The notes beneath the pieces were generated by a model that was given only the letters and a program-made list of their open reading frames with translations, searched no databases and had not been told where the DNA came from. From Erpobdella octoculata (taxonomy: Eukaryota > Annelida > Clitellata > Hirudinida > Erpobdellidae): DNA of 64,000 nt. Below, one piece after another: positions 34,287 through 45,614 of this stretch (its first letter is position 1; the number at the start of each line of letters is the position of its first letter). The translations under genes and the position numbers were made by a program. Where the stretch lies: contig OZ022242.1 of assembly GCA_963978895.1 (NCBI GenBank), forward strand, positions 23,333,163-23,397,162, written 5' to 3'.

Positions 34287-34300
34287 CTGGGCCCATAACC
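34287..34300 (-). other. Copia primer-binding site, half-tRNA-iMet type
   Basis: The minus strand directly after the LTR reads GGTTATGGGCCCAG. This is complementary to the anticodon arm of animal initiator tRNA-Met (CTGGGCCCATAACC), not to its 3' end. Drosophila copia is known to prime from such a cleaved 5' half tRNA. Confidence 0.75.
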
Positions 34301-34487
34301 TGTTAGAAACAATACTTAAACGCAGTGTATAATCGGAACTAATCGACAATAGTTGATTCGACTTTATTGACAAAAGATAACAACGGAAAGGAAAGAGATA
34401 AAACTAAAAGTGAACATGAAGTGAACATAGAGCATTAATTATAAATCGTTGTAACAAAGAGTTCATTAAAACCAAATTAATTTAACA
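34301..34487 (-). repeat. Copia 5' LTR
   Basis: 187 bp, same as 30084-30270. Followed by TGTTG. Confidence 0.92.
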
Positions 34488-34542
34488 TGTTGTTCAGTAA
34501 TGATTTTAAAGAGTGTGTTTGAGGAACCAAAAAATGACTCTC

Positions 34543-35960
34543 CTACTGTCTCTTTATCTTTACTGAGTAATGGGCTTCTGCTGTTTTACTTGAATGTCCC
34601 ATATGTTTGGCAGCCATGTACTTATCTTGAGGGAGAGTGACAGCGATTGTAGAAGTCATCATTCTTCTAATTTTGTTGCATGAAACTGAGTACATAAATC
34701 CTTGTGCCTTATAAGCTCTAGTTAAAATTAATGTAATGAGTGATGATGTGATCCGCTTGCCAGAAGAATTTAAAAATATATATTTATGGTTTTCTTTATT
34801 ATTTAAAAATGCTAATCGTAACCCTAAATAAAAATTGAATAACTTTGAAATTTCTGGTCTTAAGTTTAAGCAGGCACCACCATATTTTCCGGCTGTTTTG
34901 TGTTTATCTATAAGATAGATCACGGGTGTTAATTTAGTACATATATTTATTAGATGATCAGTTGTAAAGTTTAGAATAACGCATGGCCTTGGCTCTGATA
35001 CTAAACTTACAATTAGATGATCCCACAAGGTAAACAAAACATCTCTGAGGGTGTCCTCATCATATTCATTGACAGGTTCATTAATAAATTTAGTATTAAA
35101 TTTATTAATAGATAATGTACTTAAATATTTTATATAGTATTCTACTGTTAGCTTACGTCGAAATGTTAATCCTTCTGCCTCGGCACAATATCTAAGCTCC
35201 TCCTTTCTAACAGTAGCCAGCCAGTTTGGTAGTATGGTTAACCAATTATTAAAATCTGTGTTTTTTATATTAGGATATTTAATTAAAATATACACAACTA
35301 AATTTTTAAAAGAATAAAGGTATGTCGTTACGGAGGACGGTTTTATAAGCCTCACATTCTCCATTATTGTTAAAATAGGTTTTACATTTCTTAAATAAAT
35401 TAATAAAATATTTTTGTTTTACATTACTTATATTTAAATCATTCAAACTATCTCCGCAGGTTAAAATTATTTTTCTACAGTGTTTCACTATAGCTTCATG
35501 ATTTATTTTATTACCCCCAAAATAGATGTTAAATAATTATTAAAGTCATTTAAAAATGAATTATCTATTATAATATTTTTTTATAGTTACTATTAGAAAG
35601 ATTGCTTGGATTAAATATTTCATCTAAGTTAAGCAAATTATCTAGGTCTATTGATGATTCAAGTGGTGAGTTAGTAGTAATAAGAGAATGAGGCTTTTGA
35701 ATAGAATATTCTAGATTTTGATTATGGATATTTTGAAGATGCCTGTTGAGCCTTAATACACTCACACCACAAATAGGGCATATTTTTTTCTTCTCCTTTC
35801 TCTTACTCATTGGCACCCTATTGTTGTTAGGCAATGAGGAGAAAACAACAAATGGATTGTCTACCATATGAAGTTTTTCGCGCATATGCCTAGGCAATTT
35901 AGAAACTAGTTTATTGCACAGAGGACACTCAAACTGTTTCTGGAAATAAAATTTTTTATT
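34543..35960 (-). pseudogene. Zinc-finger plus tyrosine-recombinase (Crypton-like) gene
   Basis: Minus strand from 35960: two C2H2-type fingers, FECPLCNKLVSKLPRHMREK and CPICGVSVLRLNRHLQNIH, an Asn/Leu linker, then a C-terminal tyrosine-recombinase-like domain (34543-35364). That domain carries DKHKTAGKYGGACLNLRPEI, VSCNKIRRMMTSTIA and HMGHSSKTAEAHY, giving the R, (H/N)xxR, H...Y pattern. Crypton DNA transposons and related animal genes use such recombinases to insert a circular intermediate. There are small frameshifts near 35575, 35520 and 35340, two in homopolymers, and another at the stop near 34545. The tail continues beyond the copia insertion at 29880-30083. DIRS-type elements also carry this enzyme, but no reverse transcriptase is seen here. 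Confidence 0.65.
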
Positions 35961-36480
35961 GGTTTGTCACAATTTAAACGAGCATTTTGTCAAGGTTCAA
36001 TCATGCTTCTGTGCATGCTTTGCTAGTTTTAAAAACATTTTTCTAATTGTTAGATCATTTGTTAACTTTCTTAAAAACTTAATTATAGCTAAAACAGTCT
36101 ATTTTTGAACACCCCTAGAATGCTGCTAAAATAATGTAAATGCACCTCACTGGCACAGCTTTTGTGGGAGGCATCAGCTCCTCAGAAGCAACATCAAGCA
36201 CCTGAAAGTTTATTCAAATAATCTATTAAAGATTTTTTCAAACTCTATCTTTACCTGTTCTTATTTTTCATACTGAACATGACGCAACCCACAGAAATAT
36301 TTTTAATGTAACATTCTATTCTATTCTCTGTTTATTTGTATCGCGCAAATTCAACCGCAGGCGCTTCACAAATGCGCTGCGCCATTCGTTTGATAAAGAA
36401 TAAAAAAAAAGTAAAATGAAAATAAAAAATAATTAGTTATCGAAAAGTACAGTTTTCAAAGATGCTTTGGAAGTATGGAG
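35961..36480. other. Intergenic DNA
   Basis: A patch at 36330-36400 (GCGCAAATTC ... GGCGCTTCACAAATGCGC ... AAAAAAAAGT) looks like a SINE or LINE 3' tail. Nothing else. Confidence 0.4.
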
Positions 36481-36489
36481 GGAGCTTTC

Positions 36490-37775
36490 ACAGCTTCGAA
36501 GTTGTATGTAATCCTTATCATTATTACATCTGAAAATAATTAGAATACTGAAGGTGGTAAGCAGGGCGCATTAACCATTGTGCAGGTGGAGCACCTCCGA
36601 GCTTGGTTCCTCTGCATATAGACCTATACTTCTTCTTCTGGCTTGTACATAATCCCTCTGGTAAGAGATGTTATCCAAATGTCACATATGCTCCCCTCAG
36701 TTGGTACATATGTTCTATCCCTACATGAATCAAGTCAGAGATACCTCCCAGGTTTCTTCGCATATAGACCTATACGCCCTGCTCTCCGGGCTTGTATGTA
36801 ATCCCTTTGGTAAGAGATGTTATCCAAATGTCACATATGCTCCCCTCAGTTGAAACATATGTTCTTTCTCTACGTGAATCTAGTCAAAGAGACCTCCCAG
36901 GTTTCTCCGCATATAGACCAGGACTTCCTACTCTCCTGGCTTGTATGTAATCCTTATCATTATTACATCTGAAAATAATTAGATTACTGAAAGTGGTAAG
37001 CAGGGCGCATTAACCATTGTGCATGTGGCGCACCTCCAAGCTTGGTTCCTCCGCATATAGACCTATACTCCTGGCTTGTATATAATCCCTTTGGTAAGAG
37101 ATGTTATCCAAATGTTACATAGGCTTCCACTTCCTCCTCTCCTGGCTTATATGAGATCTACAATTAAATATGGAATTGAAATCACTGAAGGTGGTAAGCA
37201 GTGGCAGATTAACCATGGCGCAGGTGGCGCACCTCCGAGCTTGGGGGCCTCAAAATTTTACAATAAAATAATTATTATATTATTACAATAAAATGAATTA
37301 TAAAAAATTATTATTAATAAATGTAATGTAGGCTTCCCTTTCCTAAGAGATGTTATCTAAATGTCACATATGCTCCCCTTAGTTGGAACATATGTTCTCT
37401 CCCAACATGAATCTAGTCAGAGAGACCTCCCAGGTTCCTCCGCACTTAGACCTATACTTCCTCCTCTCCGGGCTTGTATGTAATCCTTATCATTATTACA
37501 TCTGAAAATAATTAGATTACTGAAGGTGGTAAGCAGGGCACATTAACCATTGTGCAGGTGGAGCACCTCCGAGCTTGGTTCCTCTGCATATAGACCTATA
37601 CTTCTTCTCCTGGCTTGTATGTAATCTCTTTGGTAAGAGATGTTATCCAAATGTCACATATGCTCCCCTCAGTTGGTACATATGTTCTCTCCCTACATGA
37701 ATCAAGTCAGAGAAACCTCCCAGGTTCCTCCGCATAGACCTATACGTCCTCCTCTCCTGGCTTGTATCTATGATG
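36490..37775 (+). repeat. Family F satellite array
   Basis: About seven to eight irregular units of two kinds. One has GTAAGAGATGTTATCCAAAT, ACATATGCTCCCCTCAGTTG and CATATAGACCTATAC. The other has AACCATTGTGCAGGTGGAGC and GAGCTTGGTTCCTC. The two alternate with CTGGCTTGTATGTAATCC as the joint. An isolated unit is at 27428. No coding capacity. Confidence 0.85.
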
Positions 37776-38734
37776 AAATATTCCTTTGATTGAATTTTTG
37801 AATAATTTACATTGCAGCTACTCTATTCAGACAAAGAGGAAGTTAGTTTTTCTGTAGAGTCTGATGTAGGTAGCCTTGAAGTGGCAGATGGTTCAACATT
37901 ATTTGAAAAAAACATTTTTTTTAAAGCACGAACTTAAGAACCTATCATGTTCTTTGTTAAGACGTCTTTTGCATGCTGAGTTTGATATTCCCCATGAATA
38001 CCAATGTCCTATATCCACTAGTCATAACTTATAACAGTTACAATTATATTATTATGATATATTGCTAACTGAAGAAAACTTTATATTCAAAATAGAATAC
38101 TATTATCTAAAGTAGGTTTTTTTTAGAAGAAGTAATGGTTGGGCTATTTTGCATGTTGCTAGAAAACATCCTTCGCTGCCAGAAAGATTACAGAGATTAG
38201 AAATTGCCGTCAGCAGTATGTCAGGACAATGTATAAAGGAAAAGGGTTAAAAGAGAGGAATGGTTTGATCTCTAGTATGGTTAAAGTTTAGTTGTAAGAA
38301 GAGATGCTCAGACGAATTGCTTTCATTAAGCAATTTAATCTTCTGAGTGAAGAAAGTGGTGAAAGAATTAGCTAATTTTTAACAGTTGCCATTAAAACTG
38401 TCTGCTTTTCCTATCTGTGTAGAAGACTGTTGAAAGAGTGCCAGTAGCTGCAAAAATTTTCAGTCATTGACAGTTTTGTTCTGATTGATTCAGCTCGAGA
38501 CGCTAGGATGGTATGTTTTGCGAAAATCTTTGTCTCATTGTATTTTTTCTTATCTTTAGAAGAGAGAGAAGTAAAGTATTTTCAATAGTATTTCGGTTGG
38601 CATCTCTTGACAAGGAGAGCTGGGTTGGAGAGAACATTGTTGTGAGAGGATAACATTTCCTTGCAGTTTTGAAGCTTAGAGGTTCATGTCTATTGAGGAT
38701 GTTAGTGATGGTTTTTTTCTATTAAATTAACATG
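37776..38734. other. Region without a recognised gene
   Basis: A possible exon (37823-37936) follows ACATTGCAG and reads YSDKEEVSFSVESDVGSLEV on the plus strand, but no partner exon is recognised. The rest is nothing I can name. Confidence 0.3.
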
Positions 38735-39478
38735 TTAATTGGTGGAACAAAGCCCAAATTCTGTGTTGACCGAGTAAACACCAGTCCTGCTCTCGCATGG
38801 AATCGTGTAGTTGTTGTCATCAACAACATTATCAGAAGCAGGGTCAAGGTCTTTCATTTTCAAACATAGATTGTCATAATACAGGCGAGGTTGAGCACAA
38901 CGGCCTTTTGCAAACGCAAGAAGCTGCTTTACCAAGTATGCTTCCAAGACAGAACTCAGGAAATCAACTAAGGCTACCACGTTGAAAGCTTTGGTGCACA
39001 TGAGGATCACATCTTTGAGGATTCTCATAGTAGTCTCTGAAAAATTGTTGGTGTTATTGCTATGAATGAGAATCCCCTACCTTCTGACCAGCAGCCATTC
39101 ACTTCCCCTGTTTAAAAACTTTTTTACCCTTTTCTTATAAATACTGGAAAAAGAAAAGAAGGCCACGTTGAGTTCTTCCTCTGAGTTAGCATACATGATC
39201 TAAAAAATTTTTTAAATATTTTATTACAATTACGATAAGTCGAAAGAGCAAACAATATAGCTTTGGGATTGTGGTCGTTATGACTTAGCTTTAGAGAACT
39301 TTTAATCAGTTGTTATCTTTCATCAAATTGTATGTTATTAGCTGTTGCTTTCAACCTAAGTCACTCTGCCTGACACACATGGAAATGACACAAAAATTGT
39401 CTAGCACTAGGCCACACCATCTTTAATGCTGACTTCAAAGCAGATGAATCATCGGTCATCACAGCGTGTGGAGCCTGA
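38735..39478 (-). pseudogene. MULE (Mutator-like) transposase, broken
   Basis: Minus strand: after acceptor-like TTTCAG (39479) comes APHAVMTDDSSALKSALKMV, then WPSARQFLCHFHVCQAE and a stop where the family has Trp (TGG to TGA). Later come NNTNNFSETTMRILKDVIL and the Cys-poor start of a SWIM-type finger, DDNNYTIPCESRTGVYSVNT and EFGLCS. The DDE core Asp, the C..H finger and the TNN block are recognisable. A further intron-like gap lies at about 39200-39340. Stops and frame changes make it a fossil. Confidence 0.7.
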
Positions 39479-39953
39479 AAGTTAAAGTCACAAATAATTT
39501 AAAAAATGCTTTTATTTTTTTATTTCACAAGTTTAAATAAATTATTTAAACCATGAGTTGTAAAATTCATTCATTTTTTAATACACTCATATAAAAACAA
39601 TTAAAAAAATAATTGAAGCATCTACAAACAATTTTATGTAACGAAAGTATTACTCAAGCAATAGCAACATTGCCACACCAACAAAAACACTTTTATGCAG
39701 CCCAGCTGAATTCATGCTTTACTAATAAATATAAGCATCTAATGCAAAACATTCTTGATTATCAAAGATAAATTGAAAATTTTTTAAAAATTGTGCTTCT
39801 ATTTTAAGATAATCATATACAACTAAACAAACTGAGGCTTGACAGTATATGAAAATTTTTATCACAAACCTCACGTCCATTGAAACACCTTGAGTGATGA
39901 ACATTTAAAAGATTGAAAGCAGATCTGTATGAAGCCATTGACTGGCCTTCATG
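39479..39953. other. Intergenic DNA
   Basis: A 60-residue minus-strand frame (39722-39904) has no recognisable domain. Confidence 0.4.
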
Positions 39954-41480
39954 CAGTGGCGTACCTATGGTGAATGGCGCCTATGGGAAACACCGATCTT
40001 ACGCCCCTCTCCGACGATAGGTTACTTATGTTCTATTTTATAAAAAAACTGCTTTATTGCTTTAGCTGTCCCAAATTGTTTAATTATATTATCAAAGTCA
40101 ATATCTTCGGTCATTTCTCGTTCTATGCTAAGTGAAGCAAGACCACATAATCGACTTTGGCCCATCGAGGCTCTCAAATATGAAAGTATCAATTTTAATT
40201 TGCTAAATGATCTTTTGCGACTGGCAATAGAAACCGCGAATGTCAGCAATATTTGCAATGCTATACGCATATTGGGAAAAACGTTTTCATCTCCATACTG
40301 AACTATAAATTTTAGTAATTGTTCGGGGCTTGATATTTTTTTGGTACGGATAGTTAGCAGCGTTCTAAAATCCAAAATTTCTTTATATAATTCTTGTCCA
40401 TCCACATCACAACTGTAGGCTTCTCCAAATTTGACATAAGCCAGCGAATATCAAACACTTTTCCAATTTTAAAAATTTCAGCTGAAAGTTCATTGGCAAC
40501 TGCTTCAAGTTCTACTAACCTTTTTGATGAGCAAGCGTAGATGTTGTGGAATTCTTGGCACAGCATCTTGAAATGTGAGAGTGTATTCATAGATTTAATT
40601 ATGTCATGAACGGCTAATTCTAACCTATGTGCCATGCAGTGGAATGATGTCAATTTAAACCCCAGAATATTTTGCAGGATTTGAACTGCACCAGCATGAC
40701 AACCTGTCATAGCAGATGCTCCATCACTCGCAAATCCTATTAGATTTGATTTAATAAAATCATTTGACAGGCCACAATCTACTAATGCCTTTAAAACCGA
40801 TTGAGCAATTCCTTGACCAGTTTTGTTTTCGATTTCAATCAAATCCAAGAAATAATTTGTTGCTTCCCCATCATAAATGAAGCGCACATAAAGGATCAAA
40901 GCTGATTTAACATTTAATGTAGTGCTCTCATCAACCATAATCAAGAAATAACAGTTAAATTTTTTTATATAGTTTATCAGCTCCTTTTGCATTTCTTTGC
41001 CAATGTGCATTAAAATCATTCGACAAGTTACTGGTGAATACAACAGAGATCCCATAGATGCACCATTTAGAGATTGTATTAGCCTTGGGTGCTTTGCAAA
41101 AGCAATGTGCTCCTTGGCACAAAAATAAGCAATGTTAAAGATTTTTTCTGTTGCTTTAATTTTCTTTTCATTATTTATTTCAAATTTGCTTCTTTGGACA
41201 TTCAATGCTTTTTGGCAATATTCATATTGGATATACTTAAATTTTCAACACATCTTTCATGTCTTTTCCCTTTAGAATGTTTATCAATTTTTTAAGCAGT
41301 TTTTTTGGCTGTTGGAGCTATTACTCCTACAGAAATAAAAGCATTCTCTTCTCTCATATCTTTGCCTTTGCTGATCTTTTCATACCACCCAGAAAATAGT
41401 TTGATTTGGCTGCTAAATAACCATTGTCATTTAAACCCATTTGATTTGATTAAGTTAGATTGCGAAACCAAACACTATTA
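39954..41480 (-). mobile_element. hAT element with left terminus CAGTGGCGTACC
   Basis: CAGTGGCGTACCTATGG at 39954 is a hAT-type terminus; the transposase on the minus strand points towards it. The opposite terminus was not found, so the right edge is approximate. Confidence 0.6.
40022..41440 (-). pseudogene. hAT transposase (KIAA1586/ZMYM-like), frameshifted
   Basis: Minus strand: BED-like finger remnant HSKGKRHERCVENL, then the frame 41205-40354 with YFLIMVDESTTLN (first Asp), GFASDGASAMTGCHAGAVQI (second Asp) and SFHCMAHRLELAVHD. A frame shift near 40390 leads to 40405-40022 with the C-terminal ASRKRSFSKLKLILSYLRAS. The family has Glu in the ERSFS position; here it is Lys, so the DDE triad is incomplete. 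At least two frameshifts. Confidence 0.8.
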
Positions 41481-44039
41481 TTAAATGGATTAATTAAAAA
41501 TTAAAGTAACTTACTTTTTAGCACTAAAATCCAGAGTAGTTTGTTTTGATTTTTTCATTATCAACGATTCAATTGAAAATCAATTTAGTTCATAAAATTT
41601 TTATTTAATCAAAAACGTTTTTGAATTTAATATTCATAATAATATTAAAAAAGCAAACCACGAAGAGGCGGAGAATTGCAGGAAATGAAAATTTCAAATT
41701 ATTGAATTTCGTTTAAAAGTTAAATTACTGTAAGCAATTAAGAACGCAAATAAATATAAATTTCGTTTATATTATTTAAAATGAATTTAATTGCTTGTTA
41801 AAAATCATTAAAATATAAATGAAAAATAGGTTGTATTATCTAAAAATACAGGCATGAGGATAAGCTGGGGGGGGTCAGGAGAGGTCAAAACCCGATCCCC
41901 CAGTGTAATGTTTTGATTTTCTTAGGGAGGGTCGGCAATGTGTCTAGGGGGGGTCGAACCCCCCCAACCCCCGGGCAATTTTTACCCTGGGCAACACGAT
42001 AAATTTCTGCAACGAAGAACTCTCGAAAGTAGTCAACCAACAACGCCATTCTTCTGAACTATTTATATTGCAGCGAACTGTTACTGTGCCATCGACACCT
42101 TTCACAAAATCAGCATAACAATACGCAAAAGGCAACTGAAGAGCACAATCCATCTGGAAAGAAACTATAGCAGAAAATGTCGTATGTGTTGTCCTCACTG
42201 CTAGCTCATGACCTCATTCTTTCATGACAGCCAATCACAGCGCAAGAAAAAGCGTAAGCATGAATAACTATGTCGTGCTTATACAGGGATTGTAAATTTG
42301 CGTTGGGCCCTTTACACTGCTCCGGGCCCCTGTTCATTTGCCCCCCTCTCCACGCCCCTGACTGCGTATGGCCAGAAACAGTCTGCTGGCAGGTCAAAGT
42401 CCCGGACCTGGCTCGCAGGCTGTAAATTGCCCATCCCTGCTTCAAATAGCTGGATGGCTTGCACCTAGAAGTTGACTAAAACAGAGTTATTGGTTTTGGA
42501 AGATCATGCAAAGTGCAATCTGAAACATTGCCCGACTTCGTCTACCATGTCGATTCGGTCTTCCAATCCAGGTGTCTTCAAAATGAAAGATATGCTTACG
42601 GATTTTCATTGAAATTCTCAATGTAAAATGGTGACTGAATGAGCTCTTTTAAAATGTCAATGACATCAGTTATTGGAACAAAAACCAATGCAGCCCATGG
42701 TACCTCAGGTCTATTCACATTGGTCTTTACATTCTCGTTAAGCAGCTTTTTTATGTTCATTTTGTTAATGTAGAATAAAACAATTTGATAAAACTCGGAA
42801 AAACATTTAAATAATTCATAACATTTACAATATATAGAAAAACTGGCATTCGTAGTGTAGCATTGTTTAAGTCCCAGTGTTTGCTGTCTTCTACGGCAGA
42901 GACACTGGATAGGGTGGAATAAGCATCATTGTTGAATGCTATTTGGAAAAACTGTCCAGCACGAAGTCAGTCATTACAGAAGCAGGTTAAGACGAAAATA
43001 AGAAATTTCTGTTAATACTTTGACGTAAGTATTAGTACTTTTATCTTTTATCAAAATAGATATTATGAGAATAACAGTACTGCTTTCAATTCAATTCAGT
43101 TTGACGATTTTTAATGTGGCTTTGAATCAGCAGACTTCTAGTCTTTTCAGTGCATGAATTGTGTATACCTTTTGGAAAAGTGTAGAAGATCAGATTCGTC
43201 TGCATACCAATGTGAACAATCTGAGAGCAATTCCATATTCCAAGCTGTTGAAAAAATAAGAAATCACTGTGGTCCTGGTCCACTGTTGTGTAGCAAAAAT
43301 TTTCTCGTATAGTTGTCATGTATGAGGCTGGTAGGGCGAGAATTTCTAAATTTGTCAGGTTTGCAAATGGAATTGTTACTGATGTCGAACATGTCAACAA
43401 TTTTTTTTCAAGTTATAAGGAGCTGGAATTTGGCCTGTGAATACTCGTATGTCCTTTGATGTAGTTGCAATCAGTTGATGCATAGCATCAGTTCATGGTG
43501 CTGTTTGTTGCTTCAAGGCGGTTATAATTTTTCTGCAGCAACATTTGGAACATGATTATGTTCGTTTATTCGTTCTGTTAAAATACCTTCCTCTTGGCAT
43601 ACACTTTGCAGTTCGATATTCAGTACACTTCCAATATACTTTCTCATTGTGTACTTTTTCTTTTCTGAAAGTATAATTGTTAACTATAACCAGATATTCG
43701 TCCTTATTACTTTTAACCTTCTCTGAAGTCATTTATATTTTATTTTTTCTTTTAAAATATAAATCACCTAGCACTTGATTTAACGTAACTTAAATGTCAA
43801 AGTATATAACTGGGAGAACAGACATTTTCCTCCGGATGTTTCCTCTCCGGGGTAGGACAATTCCCTCCACGTTTTTCTAACCAACACAAACACATTTTTA
43901 AAAGATTTAACATTTATTGTCTATATTTAAAAATTGTTCAATCGAATAATGTGTCCTAGACCTTCTAGGACATCTTCAAAAGTTTTTTGTTTTCTTGACA
44001 TGCAGCCGTAAGAAAAAAAAGTCCGATTGTAGGTTCACG
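41481..44039. other. Region without a recognised gene
   Basis: 41870-42000 has G/C runs that can fold (GGGGGGTCGAACCCCCCC). 42340-42355 ends CTCCACGCCCCTG, a hAT-like right terminus without a found partner. The minus-strand frame 43086-43400 (104 residues) shows no known domain. Confidence 0.4.
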
Positions 44040-44740
44040 TCATTGCTTCGTCCTGCTGCAGTGCGAGTCTATTAGCGTCCACAATGAGGGCCAATGCCCA
44101 ACTAGCATAGAGAACCCACAGCTATGGCTCACATAGATTGTTGGTTCGATCATCCTTATTAAAGTAGTTTCGTGAACATTCCACAGCGTGAACAATGGCG
44201 GCATCTGAAGAAAATGCAATTTTGAATGCCAACTCCAGTTCCTGGGCGCTGTTATGTCTGAGCGCTCCTGAAACATATGTGGCATCAAAGTATTCCACTA
44301 GATCTCCCAGAGCTTCCAGGCCTCGTCAAGTGGTGTTTTACCGCGAATGAGAGCCAAAAACCTCTGTGACAGTATTGATCGCTGCTTGTTCAAAGTCACA
44401 AACGATTGTTAGCGGATTGCAGCTGTATGACCTCGTCAAATTTATGAATTAAAGCCTGCATTGTGGTATAGTGGCATACACACTCTGCATCTTACCTGAA
44501 AGCAGTGCGTAAGCACAGGTTACGGCTGAAGTGCTGAGTGGTGCGCAGATCACATACAGCTGCTGGAACTGTGGTTGGCAACATAGAAAAGTTTCTGTCC
44601 ATAAACAAGCAATCAACCATGAAAAGGTGACGTAGCTGTTCCGGCAAGCTGAATACCACTACTCGTTCTGCAGACGTTACGCCACTGTCAAAGATAAGAA
44701 AAGGTTGTGGACTTTGCAGCCGTTTCCATCCATTTGCCAA
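44040..44740 (-). pseudogene. MULE-type transposase fragment 2
   Basis: Minus strand: PFLIFDSGVTSAERVVVFSL, then LRHLFMVDCLFMDRNFSMLP, the MULE block that normally reads DGTF. Then, in shifted frames, CDFEQAAINTVTEVFG (second acidic block) and EALGDLVEYFDATYVSG, with DDRTNN near the end. The order fits the MULE core. Several stops and shifts. Confidence 0.65.
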
Positions 44741-45516
44741 AGAATCTGACGTGTGCGAGGGTTGCTGGCTCAGCAGGAAGTGCGCCTCTATTTAACATCT
44801 ATAACTGAATGCATAGATGTCTATTTAACATCTATGACTGAATGCATAGATGTTAAATAAAAATGTCATCAAAACTATGTGCAATGCAACAAGTCATGCG
44901 CAAGTGGGAGCATTTTCTACTTGTAACATAATTTTATGAAAATTTATAAATCAATAATGTAAATAGTATTTTTCCGCCTTAAGTTTCATCTGACGCTGTC
45001 GAATTGTACTATTTTCACACGTACGTCTTGTGACTTAGCTGTAATTCCGGCTGCCAACACTTGTCCTGGTTGCACTCGGACATTGCAGACTCAATCACGC
45101 ATTGTTATTTTCACTTTTTCGACCGCCAAGGCAGGACTGTGACGTGCATATCATCACACTGTAAAATACATTAGAGTTTTATGTTGCTTATAGAAAAAAT
45201 GAATTAAAAATACGTAAACTCGACTTTAATTAGTAATTTGACTAAATAGTCCTATTCTGACATGCAAACTTGTTGTCACCATTCCTTTGCATTTTTAGTT
45301 GCCGACCATCACTATTAACCAATATAGTTGGACTTGCTGACCAGCTACCTATACAAAAAAAACAAGTGATTTGGTTAACGGAATATCTATGGGTGCTCTG
45401 GGACAGCATTGCTTCAATATCTGTGCACTGCACAGTGTGCAGTAAGAAAATTAGAATAGATTATTATTTCAATTGTGTCCCTTCAAACCAACATGCTTAT
45501 CTCACAGTTATAGGCA
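44741..45516. other. Intergenic DNA
   Basis: Contains a short direct repeat, CTATTTAACATCTATRACTG twice (about 44789 and 44819). No gene recognised. Confidence 0.45.
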
Positions 45517-45614
45517 TAGGGGAGACCGTACTGAATGGACCACTATTTCATGAAATGGGCAATAAATTGGTTTTTACAGATGTCATAAAAATTTCAAAAC
45601 ACAATTCAAGGTTG

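Larger units (their letters stand above)
30084..34487 (-). mobile_element. Copia (Ty1/copia) LTR retrotransposon
   Basis: 4,404 bp. Identical 187-bp LTRs, 5-bp target duplication TGTTG (30079-30083 and 34488-34492), primer-binding site at 34287-34300 and a purine tract (minus-strand GAGGGGGAG, 30271-30280) at the 3' LTR. It is inserted into the tail of a zinc-finger/tyrosine-recombinase element. Identical LTRs mean a recent insertion. Confidence 0.93.

Noticed and set aside
36490..37775. CRISPR-like or tandem gene array
   Set aside because: Units are irregular, non-coding satellite with no unique spacers.
45242..45433. FLYWCH-type zinc-finger exon
   Set aside because: The minus-strand frame has a vague likeness only; the spaced Cys/His pattern is incomplete.
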